Shown: positions 6,672 through 13,872, counted from the stretch's first letter. The stretch: DNA of 18,024 nt from Verrucomicrobiota bacterium (GCA_026397675.1 JAPLUH010000055.1:1-18024); one strand, 5' to 3'. Numbers and translations are program-made. The notes: generated from the sequence alone by a model not told the origin.

Positions 6672-7849
6672 TGGCCGGCTGCGTATCCGCTGGCCCATGC
6701 CCATTGGAAGTTGTAGCCGCCCAGCCAGCCGGTCACATCCACCACCTCACCGATGAAGAACAACCCCTTCACTTCACGGCACTCCATGGTCTTGGACGAC
6801 AGCGCCGATGTGTCCACACCGCCTACCGTCACTTCCGCCTTCGGATAGCCTTCGTCGCCGTCCGGTTGGAGTTCCCAACCTGCCAGGTCGGCTGCGAGCG
6901 TATCGATTTCCCGTTGTGGCAATTGGGCCAGCGGCCGTGGAGCTGCATTTGGGCCGAGCCAGGCTTGGACGAAGCGCTCCGGCAGCACCTGGCGCAGCGC
7001 CCATTTCAGATCCCGACCGCCGGTTCGGTGTGACATGAGAAACGCCTTCGCATCAACATCGGGCAGGAGATTAATTCGGAACGATTCGCGCGGTTTGAGG
7101 ACGCTCGAGATTTGCAGGATCGATGGACCGCTGAGACCTCGATGCGTGAACAGTGTGTTCTCGCGGAAGCGCGGCCGGTCAGCGCTCGCCCACGTTTCGA
7201 CATCGATCGATAAGCCGCTCAATGCCGTGAATGCCGAGTAGCGGGTCGCTGGCAGTGTCAGCGGCACCAACCCGGGACGGGGCTCCACCAGCGGCACCCC
7301 GAATTGGCGGGCGATGTGGTATCCCCAGGGCGTCGCGCCCAGCTTCGGGACCGAAAGCCCTCCGGTGGCGATCACTAGCGAATCGGCCGTGCGCTCGCCC
7401 TGCGAAGTCTGGATGCGCCAGCCGCCCTCCGGAAGCCGCTCCACTCCCTCCACCTTGCAGTTCACCGTGATCCGCACCCCGGCATCCCCGCATTCTTGCT
7501 CCAGCATTTGCAGGATTTGCTTAGAACTCTGATCGCAGAACAACTGCCCCAGCTTCTTTTCATGCCAGGCGATCCCGTGACGCTCGACCAGCGCGAGGAA
7601 ATCGGCCGATGTGAATCGGGTCATCGACGACTTTAGAAAATGAGGACTGCCCGAAGTGACGTAGTTGGCCGTCGTCGCGCCGAGGTTGGTGAAATTGCAG
7701 CGCCCTCCGCCGGAGATCAGGATCTTGTTGCCGGGCCGCGGATTGTGCTCGAGCAACTCCACGCGCCGCCCGCGCAGGCCTGCCGACCGGGCACAAAACA
7801 GCCCCGCCGCCCCTCCCCCGACTACCACTACATCCCAGTGTTCGCTCAT
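6662..7849 (-). CDS. BaiN/HI0933-family FAD-dependent flavoprotein (NAD(P)/FAD-dependent oxidoreductase)
   Basis: A 395-aa flavoprotein. The N-terminal dinucleotide fold WDVVVVGGGAAGLFCA has its glycines at residues 11-16. GNKILISGGGRCNFTN at about 40-55 is typical of the HI0933/YhiN/BaiN group, ATGGLSVPKLGATPWGY comes in mid-protein, and the C-terminal FAD segment GEVVDVTGWLGGYNFQWAWASGYAAG is near residues 363-390. Length fits the family. These proteins bind FAD; a few act as reductases on steroid-type or other enone substrates, and most are unassigned, so no substrate is claimed here. The ATG at 7849 is preferred to a TTG at 7858 because the conserved fold begins a few residues later; no ribosome binding site is evident. 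The gene stands alone. Its stop codon sits inside the right arm of the palindromic element, so the last residues may be element-derived. Confidence 0.93.
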   Translation of the reverse strand: MSEHWDVVVVGGGAAGLFCARSAGLRGRRVELLEHNPRPGNKILISGGGRCNFTNLGATTANYVTSGSPHFLKSSMTRFTSADFLALVERHGIAWHEKKLGQLFCDQSSKQILQMLEQECGDAGVRITVNCKVEGVERLPEGGWRIQTSQGERTADSLVIATGGLSVPKLGATPWGYHIARQFGVPLVEPRPGLVPLTLPATRYSAFTALSGLSIDVETWASADRPRFRENTLFTHRGLSGPSILQISSVLKPRESFRINLLPDVDAKAFLMSHRTGGRDLKWALRQVLPERFVQAWLGPNAAPRPLAQLPQREIDTLAADLAGWELQPDGDEGYPKAEVTVGGVDTSALSSKTMECREVKGLFFIGEVVDVTGWLGGYNFQWAWASGYAAGQAV

Positions 7850-8131
7850 TGTACGCAACGGCCTAGTGCGCCGAACCCCAATGGAAGCTCAACCCAGCCC
7901 GCAAAGGCGAACCCGGAGTTTGCCTACGGACCTCGGCCCGCCAAGAAATGCTCCCTTCGCTTCGCCTTGCCCGCGCCGGAAAACCCTCGTCGTCCTCAGA
8001 CGGTTTGTGTCGGGGAGATTGAGTAGTGCCGTACCGTCGGTCCGGGCAGTCGGGTCGCGTTGGAAGTTCGTGGCAGCTCTGAGGGTAGGGCGATTTCTCC
8101 GAAAGCGCCGAGTTGCGCGAGGATGGACCGC

Positions 8132-8518
8132 TCAGGCGCTCTCTAGGATTTTCTTCTTGGTGCTTTCGTATTCCTGCTCGCTGACCAAGCCGTCGTCGCG
8201 CAATTGCTTCAGGCGGCGAAGCCGTTCATCGAACGCCAATGTCTCATCGGGACGTTTGTTGCCACCACGGATGCCCGCTTCATCCATCGCGTCCTTCAAG
8301 GCCCCTCCGGCCATGCGTGACCACGGTTCGACATCGCGTCGCGCCTGTTCGGTGTCGAGGGTGATTCCCGAGCCGGCCAAGCCTGCTTTGCCAACGCCGG
8401 ATAAGAGGCCACTAGCGATCATCATCACCATGCCGATGACCGCTCGCAGCATCATTGAACGACCCCGTTCCGCGAAGTTGGTAAAGTCACCGAAGTGGGC
8501 TGCAGCCGACAGGAACAT
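8132..8518 (-). CDS. Membrane/SHOCT-domain protein; true 5' end lies upstream beyond an in-frame stop
   Basis: From the only ATG the product is 128 aa. A hydrophobic helix (MMLRAVIGMVMMIASGLLSG, about 21-41) and GLAGSGITLDTEQARRDVEPW come first, and a C-terminal SHOCT motif (LRRLKQLRDDGLVSEQEYE, about 100-118) ends it. SHOCT motifs are short helical oligomerisation or targeting elements. The conserved protein clearly begins earlier: codons 8519-8614 encode ERKAIFYIGRIVSVLGILSF, a first transmembrane helix, with no ATG, GTG, TTG or CTG before the TAA at 8617-8615. That TAA is also the stop of the zinc-ribbon gene in the same frame. So either the two are halves of one interrupted gene, a rare start codon is used, or the ATG at 8518 makes a shortened protein. 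That ATG has no ribosome binding site. Confidence 0.68.
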   Translation of the reverse strand: MFLSAAAHFGDFTNFAERGRSMMLRAVIGMVMMIASGLLSGVGKAGLAGSGITLDTEQARRDVEPWSRMAGGALKDAMDEAGIRGGNKRPDETLAFDERLRRLKQLRDDGLVSEQEYESTKKKILESA

Positions 8519-8614
8519 GGAGAGAAAGCTGAGAATGCCGAGGACGCTGACGATCCGGCCGATGTAGAAGATCGCCTTCCGTTCCGGTGGTATTTGTCGT
8601 TCTGCCGAGGGGCT

Positions 8615-8989
8615 TTATCGGCTGAAGGGCTGGAGGTCGACCCGAGCAACTTCGGCTCCGCAGTACAGGCATACCGGGCGCTTTCCCATGAGTTTGCGGC
8701 CGCACTTTGGGCAGTCGGGATTCACCTTGGCCACCTTGCCGTCGAGCTTGCCGTCCCGCAGATCGATCTCCTGGACCCGCTGGACGAGTTCTGCGTCGGT
8801 GCAGCCATGCTTCTCCTTGAGAATCGTCCACAGCGCTTCGGTCAGCATGAAGAGTTTCTCCACGTCGCACTGGATGAATTCATTTTGGGTACGGACGTCG
8901 GTCGCAGCCCGGGAAACGGATTCGCCGCCATCGCGGTTTTGCGTGTCCAGTAAGTGGACCGCACTGGAGAAAAGAACATCTTCAATCAT
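8615..8989 (-). CDS. Small zinc-ribbon protein
   Basis: A 124-aa protein. A helical N-terminal part includes KLFMLTEALWTILKEKHG and DAELVQRVQEIDLRDGKLDGK (about 45-84). A treble-clef-like zinc ribbon follows, with CPKC at 93-96 and CLYC at 107-110, so four Cys probably hold one Zn. No catalytic motif, signal peptide or membrane helix is present. The ATG at 8989 is chosen over an upstream TTG because AGGA lies 9 bases ahead of it and the upstream residues look non-coding. The frame runs without shift into the membrane/SHOCT ORF, separated by one TAA. Zinc ribbon followed by two helices and SHOCT would make a sensible single membrane protein, so this may be the N-terminal half of a broken gene. 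A stand-alone small zinc-ribbon protein is the alternative. Confidence 0.75.
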   Translation of the reverse strand: MIEDVLFSSAVHLLDTQNRDGGESVSRAATDVRTQNEFIQCDVEKLFMLTEALWTILKEKHGCTDAELVQRVQEIDLRDGKLDGKVAKVNPDCPKCGRKLMGKRPVCLYCGAEVARVDLQPFSR

Positions 8990-9194
8990 GGTTGTGTATC
9001 CTGTGGAATCGATCCGACACAGCGACGGTCGCGGGGTTTGTATGAACCCATGCCTGCCGGAACGTGTCCCAATTTTTAATCCAGGCAACCGTCGATGCGG
9101 GAGCGAGCGAGTCTTTCCATGCGGTTTGACTCGAAAGGTCGGGTGGATTGTCGTGCTGGATCCAGGTTTTCACCCAAGCCGACCTGAAATACGC

Positions 9195-9767
9195 TTATTT
9201 GCGAACCATCACAGTCGGCTTTTCGAAGAGTTCACCGTCGCCGAGATGTTTAAGCACGAAGCGCTGCAGAGCCCGAGTGTCCGCCGTGAGCAGCAGACGT
9301 TTGTCTGCAACGTGATGGGCGAGCGCCTTCGGATTTGCGGTAAGATGTTTTTCCAACCAAACGAAATCCGTGGACGCCACTTTCAACTGCGACGCCCGTA
9401 GCGTCACTCGCAGGAGCAGATGGCCAGGGAACATGGCAGCCGCCACGTTGTCGGTCTGTTTGGGCCCGTAAGTGCAGTCACTTGGGACCATGTCCAGAAA
9501 ACAGTCCTTTTCGAGTTTGAAGAGATGGACTGCGAATTCGCCCTGTTTGCCGTCCGGTTCTGTGGTGGTGAGTTTGTACGCTTTGCTGTCGGTCTTCTCG
9601 ATTTTCCAAATCCCCGATGGCTTCGTTTCGCCCTCGATTCGCCATTCTCCGACCAAGTCCGAATCGAAGACCACGTCCTTCTCCGTGTAGAACGGGTTCA
9701 CGGACGGAAGGCATGCGCTCAACAGCGCGGCAGTGATGGTCACCGCAATCAAGAATCGCATTTTCAT
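9195..9767 (-). CDS. Putative lipoprotein
   Basis: A 190-aa protein with a clear lipoprotein signal. A charged start and hydrophobic core are followed by the lipobox LLSAC, with Cys at residue 19 as the lipidation site, so the mature protein should be anchored in a membrane. The rest is a small, probably beta-rich domain (GEWRIEGE, SGIWKIEKTD, YKLTTTEPDGKQGEF, HLLLRVTL) ending in a basic tail. I do not recognise a named family; the pattern of GEW followed by alternating strands resembles other small bacterial lipoproteins of unknown role. The ATG at 9767 is well supported by AAAGGA about 7 bases upstream. The gene is monocistronic, with about 200 bases to the zinc-ribbon gene downstream. Two internal Cys (SDC and KDC) could form a disulfide. 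Confidence 0.85.
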   Translation of the reverse strand: MKMRFLIAVTITAALLSACLPSVNPFYTEKDVVFDSDLVGEWRIEGETKPSGIWKIEKTDSKAYKLTTTEPDGKQGEFAVHLFKLEKDCFLDMVPSDCTYGPKQTDNVAAAMFPGHLLLRVTLRASQLKVASTDFVWLEKHLTANPKALAHHVADKRLLLTADTRALQRFVLKHLGDGELFEKPTVMVRK

Positions 9768-9923
9768 GGGTGGTCCTTTTGTTGGTTGCTGCGGGTGATG
9801 TTCGACCCGCGATCAACCTAGATCGGGTTTCTGATGCCCGTTTTGAGATGGTAGCATTGGTTAGATCCACCGGCAAACTGGCAAGAACTAAGCCAACGCT
9901 TCAGTTGGGAGAAAAGTGATGGC

Positions 9924-10013
9924 GTTGCGGATTCTTCCGCAAGACGAGGCGAGAGCGAGGCGCGGGCCAATTGGAGGTCCGTAACGATCGAACAACCAAG
10001 CTCTTGCGGAAGA
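9924..10013. repeat. Cluster of three related inverted repeats
   Basis: TTGCGGA (9924-9930), a TTCT loop and TCCGCAA (9935-9941) form a 7-bp hairpin. The same segment, TCTTCCGCAAGA at 9932-9943, is also a perfect 12-bp inverted match to TCTTGCGGAAGA at 10002-10013, across a 58-bp spacer. Two mutually exclusive foldings are therefore possible, as in REP-like elements or alternating RNA structures. No T-run follows, so a simple terminator is unlikely. Confidence 0.75.
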
Positions 10014-10182
10014 CGACGCAAGTCAGCGCGACCGATCTAATGGAATCGTTGGCTAAGCCAGCCTAGCCAAGATCATGGCTATTGGACTTCAACAACGGAC
10101 TCCAGCCTCTCAATCTAAAGAGCCCTTGGTGACCTAGGCGAGTTTTGGTACTGCCTTCACTGCCGGCGAAAAGGCGACTGAT

Positions 10183-10203
10183 TCAAATTCGGAAATCGTT
10201 CCC
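10183..10203 (+). repeat. 21-bp direct repeat, left copy
   Basis: TCAAATTCGGAAATCGTTCCC recurs at 11687-11707 with one C/T change and partly similar flanks (TGACCCCG versus AGACTCCG). The two copies, in the same orientation, bracket the Fic remnant and the low-GC ORF. Confidence 0.8.
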
Positions 10204-10244
10204 TGACCCCGATGTTCGTTTTCGCCTTCTTTTCGGCAGTCTGC

Positions 10245-11015
10245 TCACGGCCTCGGCATCACGAGTTGGTAGCTGGTGCTGCGCCCGCCTGCCTCTTGTC
10301 GCGCGAGGATGCCGTGCTCCATCAGGTCGCCGATATCCCGCAGGGCGGTGTCTTGGGAGCATTTGCCGATGAGGGCCCACTTCGTGGAGGTCAGTTTGCC
10401 TTCAAAGCCATCCAGCAGGCGGTTGAGCAGGAGCCGTTGACGGCCGTTGAAGGCCTTGCCCGCGTGCGACTCCCAGAACCGCGCCTGGGTCAGCACGGCC
10501 TGCAGCGTCACCTCCGAGCTCTGGATCGCGCGCTGGAGGCAGCCCAAGAACCATTCGATCCATACCGTCACGTCCAGCGATCCCTTCTGGCTCTGCTCCA
10601 GCACATCGTAGTAGGCCGTACGCTCCTGCTGGATTTGCGACGACAGGCTGTAGAACCGCTGCGGACTGCGTTCCGACCGGGCCAACACCAGGTCGGCGAT
10701 CGCCCGCGCGATCCGACCGTTGCCGTCATCGAAGGGGTGAATCGTGACGAACCATAAATGCGCCATTGCCGACCGAAGGACGGGGTCGGTGGGCGCTGGG
10801 GCATTGAACCAGCTCAGGAACCTGGCCATCTCGCCCTCCAGTCGTTCGTGCCCCGGTGCCTCGAAGTGCACCGTCTCCCGGCCGTAGGGTCCGGAGATCA
10901 CCTGCATGGGTCCGGTGGCCTCATTCCGCCACGGGCCGACGGTGAGGCGCTGCAGGCCGCTCCGGCCGGTGGGAAACAGTGCCGCATGCCAGCCGAACAA
11001 CCGTTCCGCGGTCAA
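10245..11015 (-). CDS. Fic-domain protein, N-terminally truncated by an in-frame amber codon (probable pseudogene)
   Basis: The ORF gives 256 aa from a TTG. The Fic catalytic motif is complete: HPFDDGNGRIAR at residues 93-104, matching HPFx(D/E)GNGRxxR. An upstream flap region (GPYGRETVHF) and a C-terminal winged-helix-like part (TSTKWALIGKCSQDTALRDIGDL) are also present. Fic enzymes move AMP or another phospho-group from a nucleotide onto a protein side chain. The order matches the DUF4172-Fic-wHTH family, normally about 370 aa. The start is not natural: the same frame continues upstream with conserved family sequence behind TAG codons (see the next entry). If expressed from the TTG, the protein would lack the N-terminal domain that usually carries the inhibitory helix. 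I judge it a decayed gene, though the catalytic core is intact. Confidence 0.85.
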   Translation of the reverse strand: MTAERLFGWHAALFPTGRSGLQRLTVGPWRNEATGPMQVISGPYGRETVHFEAPGHERLEGEMARFLSWFNAPAPTDPVLRSAMAHLWFVTIHPFDDGNGRIARAIADLVLARSERSPQRFYSLSSQIQQERTAYYDVLEQSQKGSLDVTVWIEWFLGCLQRAIQSSEVTLQAVLTQARFWESHAGKAFNGRQRLLLNRLLDGFEGKLTSTKWALIGKCSQDTALRDIGDLMEHGILARQEAGGRSTSYQLVMPRP

Positions 11016-11180
11016 CGGCTAATCGTAGCCGAGCGTCGCATCCAACATTAGGTTGACGATGATCTCTACATTCTGGTCCACCGGTGGCAGACCGCCGACC
11101 TAAACGCCCATGCGGCGAAGCTGGTTCCCAAAGACAGCTCGATCCCTCAGCCCTCCATCGACGGTGAAATGGCCCGTCTT
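11016..11180 (-). pseudogene. Decayed N-terminal part of the Fic gene (two in-frame TAG codons)
   Basis: Reading the Fic frame upstream of the TTG gives CCG, then TAG (11021-11019), then 26 open codons including VGGLPPVDQNVEIIV and NLMLDATLGYD, then TAG (11102-11100), then GHFTVDGGLRDRAV and FGNQLRRMGV. The segment GGLPPxDxNVExxVxxMLDATxxYDQPLTAERLFGWH is what I expect in full-length Fic/DUF4172 proteins, so the first TAG sits where Gln (CAG) is expected. The upstream part weakly resembles the region following the inhibitory IEGE motif. No frameshift is needed to connect it. The remaining N-terminal domain is missing, replaced by the low-GC ORF. Confidence 0.72.
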
Positions 11181-11469
11181 ATCTACGTTGACCAAGGGAC
11201 GAAGCTACCCTTCGAGAGTCTTCAATCTTTCGCATAATCTTTTCATGCTCCAGCATATACTCATATCGAGATTGTAGGTCTGGGAGCATAGAATCATCAA
11301 CTCGGAGCGCCTCTTTAGGATACTTTATATTAGCGCGATCAATCGCCTTCCTTATCGACTTGCCTTTTTCGATCCATCGCACAATCTCTTGATCATATTT
11401 TTCTTCAGCTCGCGTACGTTCGCCAATAATCTCGGCGGAACGGATAATATACTCATTGATTAAATTCAC
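11179..11469 (-). CDS. Small hypothetical protein in a low-GC segment
   Basis: A 96-aa ORF from a GTG at 11469 to TAA at 11179. The composition is strongly charged and helical (EIIGERTRAEEKYDQEIVRWIEKGKSI at the N-terminal side, YEYMLEHEKIMRKIEDSRR at the C-terminal side), suggesting a coiled coil or a small helical bundle. I recognise no family. Its DNA is visibly richer in A/T than everything around it, including the third codon positions, which points to a foreign origin or a gene fragment. No ribosome binding site precedes the GTG, and no in-frame ATG lies upstream before a stop. It sits where the missing N-terminal part of the Fic gene should be. A toxin-antitoxin or phage-type small protein is possible, but nothing in the sequence proves it. 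Confidence 0.5.
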   Translation of the reverse strand: MNLINEYIIRSAEIIGERTRAEEKYDQEIVRWIEKGKSIRKAIDRANIKYPKEALRVDDSMLPDLQSRYEYMLEHEKIMRKIEDSRRVASSLGQRR

Positions 11470-11786
11470 ATTTGTAATATTTTTTATGCATATTGTTTAG
11501 ACGTTCCTAATTGCAACATAGTCCTATGCCGTTGTCAAACTCGGGTTCGTTTGTTGGAACGGGTTTGGGCACGATTTCCGATTTTGGAAGCACAGATTCG
11601 CTCGGCCAATAAATCGGTAATTGGCCCCCAACCTGGATGGGCACTTGCCGAGGCATGGAGCGACAGTGACTGGCACCCCGCCGGAGTCAAATTCGGAAAT
11701 TGTTCCCAGACTCCGTACCTTGACTGGCTGCATTCGGTTTAGAATTTATCGAAGTCTTGACGGTGTTTTTATGGTTCTGCGGACGT
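11470..11786. other. Intergenic stretch with a repeat copy
   Basis: This 317-bp stretch passes from A/T-rich sequence beside the small ORF to mixed composition. It holds the right copy of the 21-bp direct repeat (11687-11707). Short ORFs on both strands read through the repeat and lack start signals, so I treat them as non-coding. Confidence 0.55.
11687..11707 (+). repeat. 21-bp direct repeat, right copy
   Basis: TCAAATTCGGAAATTGTTCCC matches 10183-10203 at 20 of 21 positions, in the same orientation. It sits about 80 bases from the end of the sialate O-acetylesterase-like gene and may mark an old insertion or recombination boundary. Confidence 0.8.
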
Positions 11787-13592
11787 TTATTTAGATTTCA
11801 GCTGATTCGCAATAGCTTCCGCAAACGCCTTGCCCATTTGGGCGAAAATCTTTGCGCTACCAAAATAGTGGTATCCGCCATTGGAAGCGCCTTTAAGGGC
11901 TTCCCGATCTCTGGTGGAAAGGACTTCCTCCAAGGCGAGGTCGAGCTTTTCTTGGTCTGCTTGGGTGATGCCCTCAATTTGTACATCCAGCGCGGCGTAA
12001 TGTTCCGGGGAATCAAGGTCGTATTGGTCATTGGCGTAAACTGCCAATACATTCTCCCCCTTCTTCAAATGCTTGATCATTTCCTTCTCGAGGACGACAG
12101 AACTGTATTGCGGCTTGTCCTGCCACCAGATGTAGGTGTGTATCTTTTGTCCGTTTAAATAAACATGGAATCCCTGTCTTGCCAAAACCGCGAGGCGATA
12201 AGATTCGCAATGGGTGTCCTCGACTTCAAAGGTTGTACGCATCAGCAGAAACTCGCCCTCTCCCCAGGTTGAGGGAACGTTCTTGAGAGTAATGCCGCTG
12301 TGTTTCCATGAGCCCTTCCCGATGGGTGCCTTGCCTTCGGCCCATTTGCTGTCATCAAATTGAGGTAGGTGCCAATTTTCAATTCCGGCTGGCAGCGTCA
12401 CGTCACGGAATCGTCTGGCGTCATATTTCTTTAGTTTGTCCTTCTTCTCAGTGGCATCGACCGAAGCGAAGCGCCAGATCCGTTCTTCTGGCAGAGGCTT
12501 GCCGACAGGCTTCCAGTAGCCATCCCATTTCCGATCCCTGTTAATCGTGCCGTCGGTTTTCAGTGTCTTCGCAACGCTAACGATATCGTTGTACTTACCT
12601 TGCTTGGATTCCGCGACCTCGATGGCAGGATCCCAGAAGGGGGCCGTCTCAACGGCAACGACAGTGCCCCTGAACTCGGGCATGTCTGCCGGTGCAGCCA
12701 TGGCTTTTCGGAAAACTTGATTATCGCCCATCCCACCGACTCCCAGCACGCCGATGACAAACGGCATCTTCGGGGCGGACAGATCTTTCCGAACGTCGCG
12801 AATGAACTGGGCCAGGAGGTCCGAATAGACGTCGTATTTGCCGGGTTTGTCGGGGCCGGGATACGTTGTCCCATCGACCAAGTCGTTAAAACCCTGAAGC
12901 CAGACAAAACCAGCCAGCTCATAGCCATTCTTCGCGTCATAGGCCGGACAGACCCGTTTGGGATCTGCCAGCACCATTTTCACATGGTCAATCATCATTC
13001 GGTAAAACACGCCGGAAGCGGCATCCTTTTCTTCTCTCCATTTCTTGCGGTCCTCTAGTTTGGGAATCCCATGTGCGCCCTGAGGGTGTCTGTCCCACTC
13101 CTCTTGAATTACCTTGGGCAGCATGTAGGGCCCGGCGCTGGGCGGACGGAATTCAGTATTGAGCGACCGGCCGCCCCAGGCGGTCTTGATGATCAAAATG
13201 GGTTCATTGAGCTCTTTTTCAATATAGATTCCGAAGGTGAACTCAGGACCAATATTGCTACACATCTTGGTGGGTTGATCCCCACGTGCTCCAAAACCAG
13301 CGGTCAATTTCCCCAACCCCTCGCCATTGGCGCTGCCATCGTAAGGTCCGGTCAAATAAGACATCCAGACCTGATCACAGACGCGTGGGCTTCCATCCAA
13401 GTTGCGCATCTCCTTGAGAAGGGGGGCCGTGAGTGGATCCTTGCCGATGTAGTCAAAGGTGCTGATTGCGGCATGCCCCTCCATGTTTGATTGTCCGGCG
13501 AGTACAAACACCTTAAGGGGTTTTGCTAAAGCGTACGGAGAGAGGGCGAACATCAATACTGCAGCCAGAAATACAGTTGGTTTCATGGTCAT
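11787..13592 (-). CDS. Secreted sialate O-acetylesterase-like (SASA/SGNH) carbohydrate esterase with beta-sandwich module
   Basis: A 601-aa exported enzyme. Residues 1-23 are a signal peptide (hydrophobic core, ALA cleavage). The SGNH fold follows. Block I is VLAGQSNMEG with the nucleophile Ser at about 35, block II is KTAWGGRSL near 136-144, and block III is GFND at 234-237. The likely catalytic His is in GGYHYFGSAK near 575, close to the C-terminus. Between roughly residues 405 and 550 lies an inserted beta-sandwich of the glycosidase-associated type (WHLPQFDDSKWAEGKAPIG, LAVLARQGFHVYLNGQKI). Enzymes of this group remove O-acetyl groups from sugars of glycans or plant polysaccharides. Start is ATG at 13592, with a second ATG two codons on; no ribosome binding site is visible. 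Its DNA has visibly lower GC than the operon to its right, and no co-directional partner lies close, suggesting separate acquisition. Confidence 0.9.
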   Translation of the reverse strand: MTMKPTVFLAAVLMFALSPYALAKPLKVFVLAGQSNMEGHAAISTFDYIGKDPLTAPLLKEMRNLDGSPRVCDQVWMSYLTGPYDGSANGEGLGKLTAGFGARGDQPTKMCSNIGPEFTFGIYIEKELNEPILIIKTAWGGRSLNTEFRPPSAGPYMLPKVIQEEWDRHPQGAHGIPKLEDRKKWREEKDAASGVFYRMMIDHVKMVLADPKRVCPAYDAKNGYELAGFVWLQGFNDLVDGTTYPGPDKPGKYDVYSDLLAQFIRDVRKDLSAPKMPFVIGVLGVGGMGDNQVFRKAMAAPADMPEFRGTVVAVETAPFWDPAIEVAESKQGKYNDIVSVAKTLKTDGTINRDRKWDGYWKPVGKPLPEERIWRFASVDATEKKDKLKKYDARRFRDVTLPAGIENWHLPQFDDSKWAEGKAPIGKGSWKHSGITLKNVPSTWGEGEFLLMRTTFEVEDTHCESYRLAVLARQGFHVYLNGQKIHTYIWWQDKPQYSSVVLEKEMIKHLKKGENVLAVYANDQYDLDSPEHYAALDVQIEGITQADQEKLDLALEEVLSTRDREALKGASNGGYHYFGSAKIFAQMGKAFAEAIANQLKSK

Positions 13593-13680
13593 TTAGCGGT
13601 TGGATATTTTGGTCTTAAGATTGCAGCCAGAACTGTTTGCGATGAAACCCACAAGGTCATTTTGTTTTGGGGGAACTTTA

Positions 13681-13872
13681 TCACGGTGCAAAAAATTCAA
13701 TTCCTATCCGCTGGCCTGGTGGGTGGCGGGCGGGCGCAAGGCCTTCCCCAAACGTGCTATTTCGCCCGGACCCATGCGGCAACAGGGATCGAGGACGCTG
13801 TTTGTCCGCTGCGTCGGCTGGGGTCTGGATCTGGAAGGTCAGGCAAATGAGTCCGAGGAGAACCCGCTTCAT
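13681..13872 (-). CDS. Short ORF with signal peptide, probably a truncated exported protein
   Basis: A 63-aa ORF whose ATG (13872-13870) overlaps the TGA of the DUF6288-like gene in an ATGA arrangement, the same coupling seen twice upstream. Residues 1-21 form a good signal peptide (MKRVLLGLICLTFQIQTPADA) followed by ADKQRP, an opening typical of exported enzymes such as sulfatases. From about residue 27 the sequence turns into Arg/Pro/Gly-rich text (RSLLPHGSGRNSTFGEGLAP) with no domain character, and it stops where GC content falls toward the esterase gene. I read it as the intact 5' end of a fourth operon gene whose remainder was lost by insertion or deletion. A genuine small secreted peptide is the alternative. 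Confidence 0.45.
   Translation of the reverse strand: MKRVLLGLICLTFQIQTPADAADKQRPRSLLPHGSGRNSTFGEGLAPARHPPGQRIGIEFFAP

Larger units (their letters stand above)
9768..10244. other. Intergenic stretch with palindromes and a direct repeat
   Basis: This 477-bp gap between the lipoprotein and Fic genes has no credible ORF. It holds the lipoprotein's upstream region, the 9924-10013 palindrome cluster and the 10183-10203 direct repeat. No tRNA or strong terminator was seen. Confidence 0.6.

Noticed and set aside
7665..8567. 300-aa plus-strand ORF
   Set aside because: Arg/Ser/Pro-rich translation antisense to the flavoprotein and SHOCT genes, with no domain or start signal.
11019..11102. TAG recoding (pyrrolysine or suppressor) in the Fic gene
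   Set aside because: TAG is used as an ordinary stop by the WD40 gene, there is no recoding machinery here, and decay explains the missing N-terminal domain.
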